NCBI GenBank assembly: GCA_003254925.1
Contig: QANZ01026347.1
Span: 71,624 to 135,623 of the forward strand
Origin: Chamaecrista fasciculata
Taxonomy: Eukaryota; Streptophyta; Magnoliopsida; Fabales; Fabaceae
Length of the DNA stretch: 64,000 nt
Direction of reading: 5' to 3'
In this document: one piece after another, positions 36,841 to 47,370 of the stretch
Layout: the number at the start of each line of letters is the position of its first letter
Position numbering within the stretch: the stretch's first letter is position 1
The notes under the pieces: model-generated
Seen by the model: only the letters and a program-made list of their open reading frames with translations
Databases searched by the model: none
What the model was told of the DNA's origin: nothing
Program-made: the position numbers and the translations under genes

Positions 36841-37677
36841 GTATTGCAGGCTTCGTTCGATATAGAGGAGTAAATGATAAACCTGCAGCATATAATTTAT
36901 GTTTATCCTTTCAAGCATGTTTATCCAAATTGGTTTATCAAAGAAGAAAAGGATCCAGACTCAAACATCTCGAGAGAACAATTTCAACAAAAGCCAAAAG
37001 AGACTGAAAGCTAGCAACTTTATCATTTAAGAATTTGAAAGAACGGAAACTCCAATAATCGTTGTCATTATGCATGGTTAAGAAACCATGGATTAGAGAA
37101 TGATGCAAAGTAGAAATCTAATAGAGATGAGGATATGCTTTAGAAAAAGGAATATTATCCCACTTAAGCATCTTCCCCAAATCACTCAATTTCAGAAAAC
37201 CAATGGCATAATACAAATATCCTTGACAGACAAAATTTCCATGGAATTGCACAAGTCATATTAATCGTTGCATTGGCTTCCCAATCATATTATACACACT
37301 CTTGCTGCAAGATTGATGTGCTTGTCCCGTCCAATCGGGCTTCTTTCGTTATTTTGAGGTTTTCATTCACATATAATCCACTAACCAATTATGATCCAAT
37401 GTACTAGCAAAATGTCGTGCTACAAGGCATATAATTAACAAATTCCAATAAGAAACTGAAGAATATAAACACTTTCTATCTAGCAAAAACAGAGCACTTG
37501 CAGAGTTTATGATTTGAAAGCCAATGGTTGTTTAAATTACAATACTAAACAAATGCAACCAGAATGATGGAAGCTGCAAGCTTCACTTTCACCGTTACAA
37601 ATTAACAAGCATCTTAACTTAGCGCGCTTGCACTATAGATTCGAACTTTGGCATCAAACTCTGCAATAACACCCAAG
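36841..37677. other. Spacer before NAGK; possible decayed exon
   Basis: No intact gene. On the minus strand ~36995-37230 there is coding-like text (KMLKWDNIPFSKAYPHLY, stop, STLHHSLIHGFLTMHNDNDY, WSFRSFKFLNDKVASFQSLL) ending in stops. I do not recognise it; it may be a gene relic or chance. Confidence 0.3.
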
Positions 37678-38691
37678 TTACCTGGTTATCATAGTCCCAG
37701 CACCTTCATCGGTCATAATCTCTATGAGCAACGAGTGCGGTACTCGGCCATCGATGATACTGGCCGTTGTCACTCCTTGTGAAAGCGATCGCAAACAGCA
37801 AAGCACCTTTGGGATCATCCCGCCACCAACTTTACCTTCATCAATCATTTTCTTCGCGGCATTCATATCAATCTCCCTAACCAAACTATTAGGGTCATTT
37901 CGGTCCTCAAGTATACCAGCTACATCGGTCAACAATATCAATTTCTCAGCACCTAGCGCCGCCGCCAATTCTCCCGCCACCGTATCGGCATTGATGTTAT
38001 ACGCCTGGCCTTGGTAATCGGCAGCCACTGACGTCACCACCGGAATGATGTTGCTATCAATAAGAGGCCGGATAATTGACGGATCAACATCGGCAACGTC
38101 GCCGACGAACCCTAAATCGGCGGATTTAGGGCTCGGCATGGCCGTACAGAGTCTTCCGTCGATGCCGGAAAGCCCAACGGCGGTGCCTCCTGCCTTATTG
38201 ATAAGTGAGACCAACGCCTTATTCACCTTGCCAACCAAAACCATGGACACAATCTCCATCGTTTCGGCGTCCGTAACTCGAAGACCATCGCGGAAAACCG
38301 CTTGAATGTTGAGGCGATTGAGCCAATGGTTGATCTCCGGCCCACCACCGTGAACTAGAACGAGACGAAGACCGATGCAAGAGAGAAGAACGAGGTCTTT
38401 GATGACGGAAGCTTGAAGTGCCTGAGACTTCATAGCAGCTCCACCATACTTAACCACAACGGTTTTACCACGGAACTTTTGGATAAATGGGAGCGATTCG
38501 GAAAGAACGTCGACGCGAAATTGGCCCGAAGATGTTGAGTTAGCGTCTGATGAAACATATAATTTGGGAATGGAAGAGCGAGAGGAAGAAAATGGAAGGT
38601 TGGGGTTTTTAGGATGAGAAAGTTTGGTTGGATTCTTGGAGATCAATGGGAAAGATGCAGGGTACTTTGTGAGGGGTTTCGCAGCCAACAT
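37678..38691 (-). CDS. NAGK: Acetylglutamate kinase, chloroplast (NAGK)
   Basis: Single-exon gene of 337 aa. It phosphorylates N-acetyl-L-glutamate with ATP, the controlled step of ornithine and arginine synthesis in plastids. The amino-acid-kinase fold is complete: [10 protein letters not shown] (Lys and Gly-rich nucleotide site, ~aa 78-87), [12 protein letters not shown] (~aa 109-120), [29 protein letters not shown] and the lid [11 protein letters not shown]. The C-terminus, [17 protein letters not shown], is the segment used by plant and cyanobacterial NAGK to bind the PII signal protein, so PII activation and arginine inhibition are expected by family. I chose the Met at 38691 because a Ser/Pro/Lys-rich, acid-poor transit peptide of ~50 residues follows it. 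The frame stays open for 54 more codons upstream (to 38853), but that extension is hydrophobic and unlike NAGK proteins. Arabidopsis NAGK is ~347 aa. Confidence 0.96.
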   Translation of the reverse strand: MLAAKPLTKYPASFPLISKNPTKLSHPKNPNLPFSSSRSSIPKLYVSSDANSTSSGQFRVDVLSESLPFIQKFRGKTVVVKYGGAAMKSQALQASVIKDLVLLSCIGLRLVLVHGGGPEINHWLNRLNIQAVFRDGLRVTDAETMEIVSMVLVGKVNKALVSLINKAGGTAVGLSGIDGRLCTAMPSPKSADLGFVGDVADVDPSIIRPLIDSNIIPVVTSVAADYQGQAYNINADTVAGELAAALGAEKLILLTDVAGILEDRNDPNSLVREIDMNAAKKMIDEGKVGGGMIPKVLCCLRSLSQGVTTASIIDGRVPHSLLIEIMTDEGAGTMITR

Positions 38692-39058
38692 GGTAACTTT
38701 GGGTATCAATGAAATCAGAATTGATAGGATTGAGATGGCGGCGAAGATGCTAATTAAGCGTTGCTTTTGCCGCCTGCACAATGCGAACCAGAAACTCCAC
38801 TCTGTTAGTATGAATGGGCAAGTAGTGAAGAGAAGTGAAGTCACCAATTTCACTCTCGTTTAGGGTTGGTTTAGAGAGACAGACAGAAAATATTGTTGCG
38901 GATTCTTTTATTTTTCCTAAAATGAAAAATAATCAAACTCACGCTGTCACAGACTGACACGCGCATCTTTTCCGCCTGAGTGCCTTACACCTCATTTTAA
39001 TTTTTAATTAAGTTTAACTAAATTATGAAATATTAGAGATGAAATTAATAAAAAAATA

Positions 39059-39487
39059 GAGTAAATTACACTTTGGTACCCTGTGGTTTGACCCTATTTC
39101 ACTTTGGTACCCTGTGGTTTGAAACCTAACACTTTGGCACCCTATGGTATTCTCCATTAACACTTTGGTACCCTTGGGAGCTATTTTGTAATTTTAACCA
39201 TAACAAATTTTTCAAAAATTACATATTGACCCCTAAAAATTTTTAAAAAATTACAAATAAGTCCCTGAATACATATTATCTAGGGACTAAAATGAAAACT
39301 TTAAATTTTTTTGGGGTCAATATGTAATTTTTGCAAAATTTGTTATGGTTAAAATTACAAAATAGCTCCCAAGGGTACCAAAGTGTTAATGGAGAATACC
39401 ACATGGTACCAAAGTGTCAAGTTTCACACCACAGGGTACCAAAATAGAATATGATCAAATCACAGTGTACCAAAGTGTAATTTACCC
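39059..39487. mobile_element. Mutator-like MITE, GGGTAAATTACAC family
   Basis: A 429-bp non-coding inverted-repeat element. The ends read GAGTAAATTACACTTTGGTA and, on the right, the complement GTGTAATTTACCC. 'CACTTTGGTACCCTGTGG' phrases are repeated three to four times in each arm. It is flanked by 9-bp AAAAAAATA on both sides (39050-39058 and 39488-39496). The target site is A-rich, so a shift of a base is possible, but the repeat is exact. No transposase is present. Confidence 0.85.
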
Positions 39488-39712
39488 AAAAAAATATTAT
39501 GAGATAGAAATGATTCATTTCAATTTTAAGTGTCTAAGTTATAAATAACTAGTTTGCCAAAAAAAAAAACTTTATAAATAATGATAAAAATTTGACGAAA
39601 TCACATTTGGGAGATCAAAACAAAATAAATGTAAAAATTTGAAAATCAAAACTGAATAAAATTAATTTTAGGACTAAAGTGAACTTTACACTATAGTTTG
39701 AGGATTAAAATA

Positions 39713-40377
39713 GGCAAAAGACCCTTTTATGTCCCTAATGTTTGGGATCAGTTTCAGTTATGCCCCTAACGTTTATTTTGTGTCAATTATGGCCCCAATG
39801 TGAAAGTTGGTGTCAATTATACCCTAACCTCAATTTTTTTGGGCCAAAGTCCTATTTTGGTCCATCAAGTTTGCTCAAAGTTTCGTTTTGATCCCTCAAG
39901 TCTCCGGCGAGATACACGGCGATCCCGACGACTACGAAAACTCCTAATCCAAGGTTTTTTTACCTCCTAAGTTCAATGGCAGCCTTCATTTTGCGAACAA
40001 ATGACTGTAAATATGATTTCCGGCGATTGTGTAATTTTTCGACGACTATGTAATTTTTCAGCGGCTTGTCAGTCATTTTTTTGCAAAATGGAGGTCGTCA
40101 TTGAACTCGGGAGGTCAAAAAATCTTGCATTAAGAGTTTTCATAGTTGTCAGGGCCGACGTGTATCTCGCCAGAAAGTTCGCCAGAGACTTGAGGGTCCA
40201 AAACGAATTTTTGAGCAAACTTGAGGGACCCAAATAGGAATTTGGCCCACAAAAATTGAAGTTAGGGTATAACTGACACCAACGTTTCATATTGGGGGCA
40301 TAACTGACACAAAACAAACATTAGGGGCATAACTAAAACTGACCCCAAACGTTAGGGACACGAAAGGGTCTTTTGCC
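39713..40377. mobile_element. Palindromic Mutator-like MITE (copy B)
   Basis: A 665-bp sister of the intronic element at 12524-13190, with the same GGCAAAAGACC end, arm phrases and size. It is flanked by perfect 9-bp ATTAAAATA (39704-39712 and 40378-40386). Copy A and copy B differ by scattered substitutions and small indels, so they are related but not fresh duplicates. Confidence 0.9.
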
Positions 40378-40764
40378 ATTAAAATAAAAATTTGACCTAA
40401 ATCTAACCACTACAATTTTATGATTGAGTGTTGATAAAATTTAAATATTGGTCCTTAATTTATATTAAGTTAACAATTTAGTCTTCAATATTTAAATAAT
40501 CACTATTGTCAACTATTAAATCCTTAAGTATATCAAATACTTATTGTGAATATCGTATTTTGTTCGGGTCTTTTTATATATAAATAAAGATTTTGGATCA
40601 TTTTGTAAATAAATAAACCTTATGGTCATTTGAAAATAAAATAAGAATTTTGAGTTTTCAAAGTCTTAATTTTAAATAAGTAAGAATTCTCAAAAAAAAA
40701 GGGCCTAAAATAAAAGGATAATTTCATTTAATAAAATAAAAAAATAAAAGTAAAAAAAATATAC

Positions 40765-43700
40765 TTTTTTTTTTTTTTTTTTTTNATCCAAGTCCAGAAA
40801 CGAGGTAATTCATTTTTTATTTTGAGTTTGGCGACTAAATCCGCAACCCTGTTTGCCGTTCTTCTGGCCCAACTGACTCTGATTCTGCTATTATCCCGAA
40901 GCATGATCTTGATATCAGCCATGCAAGCTTGAATCTGCCAGGGGGAGGACTCCGTGTAGCAGCTCTTCACCACCTCGGCGCAGTCCGACTCAATATGGAT
41001 CTGAGAAGAGTCAAAAGCCCCAGCGAGGGAGAGTGCCTCCCTTACAGCAATGGCCTCCGCAGCAATTGGAGAACTGCAGACAACTAATTTTGCGATTCCA
41101 GTTAACATGACACCCACCTCATCCCGAGCCACGACAGCGATGGATCCCCTCATCAGGTTAGAATCAAATGCAGCATCTACATTGAGTTTAATGGATCCTG
41201 GGGGGGGTGGAGTCCACCCATTGTTAGAGTCTCTGGGGTTAATATTAAAGGGGGGGGTAGTTGTCTGATTTGTGTTGACCGTGTTTGCATTAAAGTAATC
41301 TTGGCATGCATCCTTCACAGTAGTCAGGGTTAGATGGGGGTTTGGCCTTATGCCTTCAAAGATAAATCTGTTTCTCCCTGTCCAGATTCCCCAAAGAGTA
41401 CTAAAAAACATTGCAATCAAATAATCACTATCCTTCCCCCCAAAGTTTACGAATAATTTGATCGTATCCCCAATCCATGATTTAATGTCGTTTGAGCCCA
41501 ACCAATCCGGGGACCATTGAAACATTGAACCAAACCATACAGCCCTCACCCAGGGGCATCGCAGGAAAATGTGCTCTGAGGTTTCATTTTCCTCATTGCA
41601 CAACTGGCAGCTGCAAGGCAGATTTATACCTCTCTTCCTCAGATTGACGTTGTTAGGTATAGCATTGTTCATGAGCCTCCATATGAAATTCTTGATTTTT
41701 GGGGCAACCTGTGCTTTCCAAATCCTTCCCCACATGTTTTCATTTGAGTTGGAGCTGGAGTTGTCCATACATTCAGGGTCACCCACATCCATCTTAGCCA
41801 ATCTATAACCCGTTTTGACACTGTAGATGCCATCATGCCCATAAGGCCAGAAGATCGTGTCCTTCTGGATGTGAGAGTGGACTGGGGTAGCCAGAACCTT
41901 TCTAGCAACATCTCTAGGGAGAAGCTGGTTCACTCTGTTAAGATCCCAGTTATCCCCTGTATTTGAAATCAGAATACTGACAGAGTAATCCTGAATATTG
42001 TCTCCCTGCACCCTGATTCTTTCTCCACAGTGGAGCCATTTATCTCCACATACTTTAACCTCTGTACCATCCTTAATGTGCCAGGCTTTATGTCTGTCTA
42101 TAAAATCCCTGCCTTTTAGGATACTAACCCAGCCCCAAGAAGCCTTGTTTCCCTTCTTTGCTTGCCATATGGTAGAATTTGGGAAGTAAATTCCTTTTAG
42201 GACCCGTGCCCATAGAGAGTCAGGGTTGTTGTGCAATCTCCACACCTGCTTGGATATCAGAGCTATGTTCATTGCATGAAGATCTCGGAACCCCATACCC
42301 CCCTCCTTTTTATCTTTCTTTAGGTGGGCCCATTTGGTCCAGTGAACTCCTCTTTCCTTTCCATACCCTCTCCACCAAAACTTTGCAATTAGGCTAGAAA
42401 TCTTACTACAAAAAGTTTTTGGCAGAACCAAAACTGACATAATATAGGCAGGGATCGCTTGAATTACCGATTTAATCAAGACTTCCTTGCCAGCATGAGA
42501 TAGGTAGTGTTCTTTCCATCCCTGAATCTTGTTCCACACCCTGTCTTTGAGCCATGTGAGTGCCTGGGTTTTTGATCCATGCCAACTTCCAGGCAGACCC
42601 AAATACTTAGAAGGGGAAGAGGCAATGGGCATTCCCAAGATTTTTGCAATCTCTTGTTTTCGGTAGTCAGCCACATCCTTACTAAACAGCAATTCAGACT
42701 TAGATAGGTTAATTTTTTGCCCAGAAGCTTGAGAGTAAACATTAAGTACATTGATAAGAGCATATGCATCCTCCACCTTTGCTTGTGTTAAAAACATTGA
42801 GTCGTCAGCAAACATCAAATGAGACAGGATAGGGCTAGTATTTGAGAGTTTGAATCCCGTTATGCTCCCATTTGCGATAGAAGCATTTAGCAACGTAGAC
42901 AGGCCTTCAGCGGCAATGATAAAAAGATACGGGGACAAGGGGTCCCCCTGTCTTAATCCTCGATTCGGTTTGAAGCTATCACCCACTTCCCCATTTAATT
43001 TGACTCTGTATGTGACCGTGGTAATACATGTCATAGTTAGTTTGATCCAATGTTCATCAAACCCCAATGCTTTCATGACATCCGCTAGATAGCTCCACTC
43101 CAGCCTATCATAGGCTTTGCTCATATCCAGTTTAACAACCAGAGCATTGTTTTTTCTTCCCCCCTTCGATTTTAAGCTGTGAAACACTTCATGAGCAATG
43201 ATAATGTTGTCTTGAATCTGCCTACCTCCCACAAAAGCACTTTGAGTGTCAGAAATCAGCTCCTGCATGTGCCCCTTCAACCTGTCAGCCATGACCTTCG
43301 AGATGATTTTGTATATGAAATTACAGCAACTAATTGGGCGCAATTGTCCCACTTCCTCAGGTCTGGCAATCTTAGGGATAAGGGTAATGTGGGTATCATT
43401 AATCTCTTTGGGGAAGGTAGCATGAGTGAAAAAGTTCCTCACCATCTCCACCACATCGGTTTTGATTCGTTCCCAGTGTCGTTGGTAGAAAAGCCCACTG
43501 AGCCCGTCAGGGCCTGGGGCCTTATTGGCCCCCAAACCGAATACAGCTCGTCTCACTTCCCATTCCTCAACTGGACTGATTAACTTCTGGTTCATAGCAG
43601 CACTAACCTTTGGTTGAATGAGTCTTAGTATTTCATGAGAGGGGGCAGGCATGGAGGAATCAAACAAACTATTGAAATAGCCCTTTATCATTTCCTGTAG

Positions 43701-44815
43701 GTTACGATCATCCTCAATCCAGACCCCTGTACTGTCCTTCAACCTGGTGATCTTATTCCTTGCTCTCCTCTGTATGGTAGTAGCATGGAAATATTTTGTA
43801 TTCTTATCCCCTCCCTTCAGCCATTGTAATCTTGATCTGGCTTTCCAGAATAGCTCTTCTTGCTCCCACAAACTGCCAATTCTGTCTTTACAATTCTTGA
43901 TCTCCTTCTGCTTGTGTTGAGAATCACTGCCACTCTCCAGTATCAGCAGCTTCTTCTTTAACTTTGCAATTTCCCTGGTGGCCTTCTTGAAATTCAGCTT
44001 ACTCCAATCAGCTAATCTATCTCTGACATTGTTTATTCTTCCCACAATAGAGGTAGAAGGAGAGTTTCCCCAGCCATCTTCCACAATATTCGGTAACTCT
44101 TCATTTCCTTCCCAGAATTCTTCATACTTAAAACACTTTTTCCTTCTGACTATTTTGTTTTGCAGCTGCAGAACCAGGGGGGAATGGTCCGAGCCCAAAG
44201 CAGGTAGCGCTGTCAAGATGGCGTCGGGAAAGAGGAATTGCCAAGGGCTATTACACAGCATGCGGTCAATTCGTTCCTGAACTAGCCCGACTTCTCTGTT
44301 GTTACTCCATGTGTATTTGCACCCTTTTAGCTCCATATCTATAAGATTGTTGTAATCCAGAAAATTTCTGAATACTTCAATACTCCTATTGTCACTGGGC
44401 CTCAGGCCCATTTTCTCACTCTGGGATAGAATGTCGTTGAAATCTCCACAGCACAGCCACGGCTTGTTCCTAGGGACACGCAGATTTGATACTTTACACC
44501 ACACCAGCTTCCTTTGATAAGCAATAGGGTCACCATAAATGCCAGTAAAGTAAACAGAAAGACCATTATCATTAAAATTCACTCTAGCGTGAATGAAATT
44601 TTTACAAGAAGACAGAACAGAAACGGATACATCATTGTTCCAAAATAGGGCCAAACCGCCCGATCTACCAAAAGCATCAACTACATAGCCATTATCAAAA
44701 GCGAGGATTCTCCTTAGATTATCAAAGGGAAAGTGTACCAAGTGGGATTTGAACTTGGTCCCTGTCCAAATTTTAGCCAATTGGGCCAAAGCCCATTGTT
44801 GCTAGAAAGTAGGTT
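40765..44815 (-). mobile_element. L1-type LINE, 5'-truncated, poly(A)-tailed, long ORF2 intact
   Basis: On the minus strand one frame of ~1,345 codons runs from ~44800 to the tail without a stop. In order: most of an APE-type endonuclease (DNGYVVDAFGRSGGLALFW, WLCCGDFND, ALGSDHSPLVL); reverse transcriptase (NKAPGPDGLSGLFYQRHWE, AFVGGRQIQDNI, RQGDPLSPYLF, and FADD at the catalytic site); a zinc-binding segment (CSCQLCNEENETSEHIFLRC); and a plant-type RNase H (IKLNVDAAFD ... IESDCAEVV). The N-terminal ~60 residues of the endonuclease and all of ORF1 are missing, so it is 5' truncated. The 3' end is a run of 20 T at 40765-40784 (poly(A) on the minus strand). An ambiguous base N lies at 40785, and no stop codon precedes the tail. 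No target duplication was recognised. The open frame implies a young insertion. Confidence 0.95.
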
Positions 44816-44834
44816 ATCTTTATTTTAAATTATA
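44816..44834. other. Short AT-rich junction between LINE and TIR element
   Basis: About 20 AT-rich bases separate the LINE 5' end from the next element. The exact LINE border is uncertain by some tens of bases. Confidence 0.4.
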
Positions 44835-45889
44835 TGTTACCAACGGCAATAGATTCTCTACCATGCTTTTTTTGTGTTGTCTCTACGGTCCAATGAATCC
44901 AAACCATTTATCATATCTAATGGTTCACTTTGAAACACGTGTCCCAAATCCTTTTTCTCTAATTCCACCCTATCTTTTTCACTTCAAATCCATTCTCTAT
45001 AAAGTCTATAAACCCACGACTTCAATTTTCATCATTGGAACGTCGCCGCCGATGTCCGTTACTGTGGCCATTCATCATCGTTGTCGCTTTCATCACCGTC
45101 GCCCGTTGTTCACGTCTTCGACTCGCCATCAATTTGTAATTTTTATACCCAATCTATAATTTTTATACCCAACTATTCATTGTGTCCCAAATCCTTTTTA
45201 TGCAATTTCACCTGATTTTTTCACTTCGAACCAGCATTTCCAGAATTTTCACTTTCATCATAACAACAGTTCATTGCATCTCGCCATTTCTGCTTTCTTC
45301 AAATTGTTGCCTTTCATCACTATCTTCTTCGTCGTTGTTCTTCATCACCGTCGCCGCCTTTCATGGCGATGTTCGTGAATAGCGACGACGACAATGAATG
45401 GGCACGATGAACGACGGCATCAATAAACAACAGTGATGAACGGTAAAAGCGGCAACAAAGATGGTAATGAACAATGGCAAAGACGACAATGGTAATGGTC
45501 GTAAATAGCGGCAACGGCGATGGGCGTGAATAACCTTAACGGCTACGGTGAACTGCGGCATGGATGAACAACGATTTGAAAAAAGAGGCTAAGGTAGAAA
45601 GAAATTGAAGCTAAACAAAAAGTGAAATCATTGTTTTGTTGGAAGAAAAAATTGTTGGAAAACTTAGCTTACTGGTTGGGGTTATGATCTTCAATTATCG
45701 GGCTTACTTCAGAGTGGCAGCGAAAGATAAGAGAAAGAGGAAGAAAAGATTGGGTGTGGTGGCAAAAAAAAATTGAGATGGGACACATGGCACAATGTAA
45801 ATCGTCGAATTTGATGAATGGTTCAGATTTTTGAACGGTAGAAACAGCACAAGAAAGTTATGGTAGAGGATCCATTGTCGTTACGAACA
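44835..45889. mobile_element. Non-autonomous TIR element, ~1.05 kb
   Basis: Inverted terminal arms of ~125 bp lie at 44835-44960 and 45775-45889. The left arm reads TGTTACCAACGGCAATAGAT, then TCTCTACCATGC. The right arm, complemented, reads TGTTCGTAACGACAATGGAT, then CCTCTACCATAAC. The interior is rich in CGTCGCC and CATCACCG-type words, so many short open frames occur in it; none resembles a known protein. No target duplication was found, so the superfamily is open; a Mutator-like or hAT-like element would fit. Confidence 0.65.
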
Positions 45890-45896
45890 AGTATTT

Positions 45897-46115
45897 GGTG
45901 TAGCGGCTAGGCGAGCTACATTTTGGGAAAAGGACCCAAGTTCGAACCCTAGAATCGACATTGTTGGGAGGGCTTTGGTCTTTTCCTCTCTGAGGCCCGA
46001 ATGAGATTAGTCTTCACTTAGACAGTCACACGAATAAGCGAGGGATACTCGATAAGGACTAAACTGAATTTCTTATCCAGAATCTGGACTAAATAGTTAG
46101 TCCCAACGAGGTTTT
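45897..46115 (+). mobile_element. tRNA-derived SINE candidate
   Basis: The head reads GTGTAGCGGCTAGGCGAGCT (A-box-like) and, ~30 bases on, AAGTTCGAACCCTAG (a good B box, GTTCGAACC). It is followed by non-tRNA sequence to about 46115. Spacing and motif order fit the polymerase III promoter of a plant SINE. No poly(A) or target duplication was clear, so the right border is a guess. Confidence 0.5.
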
Positions 46116-46442
46116 AATGAATTTAACACCAAAATTAAAAAACTAAAACAGAAAACATAGCAACATTGCCTCTCCTTAACTGCTCTTTCAAATGAGTGGG
46201 TGTGAACTGTGAAGTGTGTTTTTTAGATTTTTTTTATCAATAAATGAAGTGTTAATTATCAAATATGATATTTAATAGTGTCGCAGATGTATTTAACATT
46301 CACATTACCATATCATATAACAAATAGCGTCTTCGAGGACTAAATAATTGATGTTCGTCACTATTCAGAGAACAAATTGTGCATTTATATTACATAGCGA
46401 CTAAATCATAAAAATGTATAAAATTAAGGACCAAAAAATAAA

Positions 46443-46676
46443 GGCTAAAGTCATATTTTGGTCCCTCTGTTATGCTCATTATTCTAAATAGGTCCCTCAA
46501 TTATTTTTCGTTCCATATTGGTCCCTCAATTATCCAAAACTTGTCAAAGATGGTCCCTCTAGAACAATTTTGACAAGTTTTGGATAACTGAGGGACCAAT
46601 ATAGAACAAAAAATAACTGAGGGACCTATCTAGAACAATAAGAGCATAACAGAGGGACCAAAATAGGACTTTCACC
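46443..46676. mobile_element. Mutator-like MITE, 234 bp
   Basis: Ends are GGCTAAAGTCATATTTTGGT and, on the right, CCAAAATAGGACTTTCACC. 'GGTCCCTCAATTAT' phrases are inverted across the centre at ~46558. It is flanked by perfect 9-bp AAAAATAAA (46434-46442 and 46677-46685). Non-coding. Confidence 0.88.
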
Positions 46677-46802
46677 AAAAATAAATTATCCTTTTGTGTA
46701 TTATTACATTCAGCGCGCCAAGCCCATAGTAAGTTTGTCTTGCGCACATAGCAAGCAGGCCCTAATTCTCCAATCTGATCAGTATCCATCCTTTTGTTTT
46801 TT

Positions 46803-47232
46803 GGCTTAAGTGCAATTTTGGTCCCCTAACTTTTGCAAAGGTCTCAATTTGGTCCCCTAACTTTTTTTGTTGCAATTTTGGTCCCCTAACTTTTGAAAGC
46901 GTCTCACTGTTGGTCCCAAGTGCACTTTTTCCATCCATTATCTGTCGTTAGTGCCGATCTGGCAGGTTGAGTTGGCTAATGACGTGACAAATATGAGTGA
47001 AGTAGATTAAAAAATGACCATTATGCGGAGACGTTTTCATAACTTGGAAGTACACTTGGGACCAATAGTGAGACGTTTTCAAGAGTTAGGGGACCAAAAT
47101 CGCAACATAAAAAGTTAGGGGACCAAATTGAGACCTTTGCGAAAGTTAGGGGATCAAAATTGCAACAAAAAAAGTTAGGGGACCAAATTGAGACCTTTGC
47201 GAAAGTTAGGGGACCAAAATTGCACTTAAGCC
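46803..47232. mobile_element. Mutator-like MITE of the Pack-MULE family, 430 bp
   Basis: Ends are GGCTTAAGTGCAATTTTGGT and the complement ending TTGCACTTAAGCC. It is flanked by perfect 9-bp TTGTTTTTT (46794-46802 and 47233-47241). The arms match those of the element at 350-1739, including the GTGACG/TGACGTGGCA-like inner part, but there is no captured gene. On the right a 'GTTAGGGGACCAAATTGAGA' module is duplicated in tandem (~47110-47215). It lies ~140 bp upstream of the AspRS start codon, so it may form part of that promoter. Confidence 0.9.
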
Positions 47233-47370
47233 TTGTTTTTTTAACCAAAAATCTGTATTCTTGTTTACTTTCTTAGGCAGAAGTCATACCAACTGAGAAG
47301 AAAATTTCTATCATTTCTAAATTCTTCTTCTTACACTGCTTCTCTGTGACTTTAGTGCTCAAGCGAAACA

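Noticed and set aside
42476-43583. Several 70-134-codon open frames in other frames within the LINE
   Set aside because: They are shadows of the long ORF2 frame; none has its own start context or homology.
46803-47232. Regularly repeated GGTCCCCTAACTTTT phrases suggesting an array
   Set aside because: The phrases are inverted and tandem parts of transposon ends with 9-bp duplications, in a plant genome; not a CRISPR-like array.
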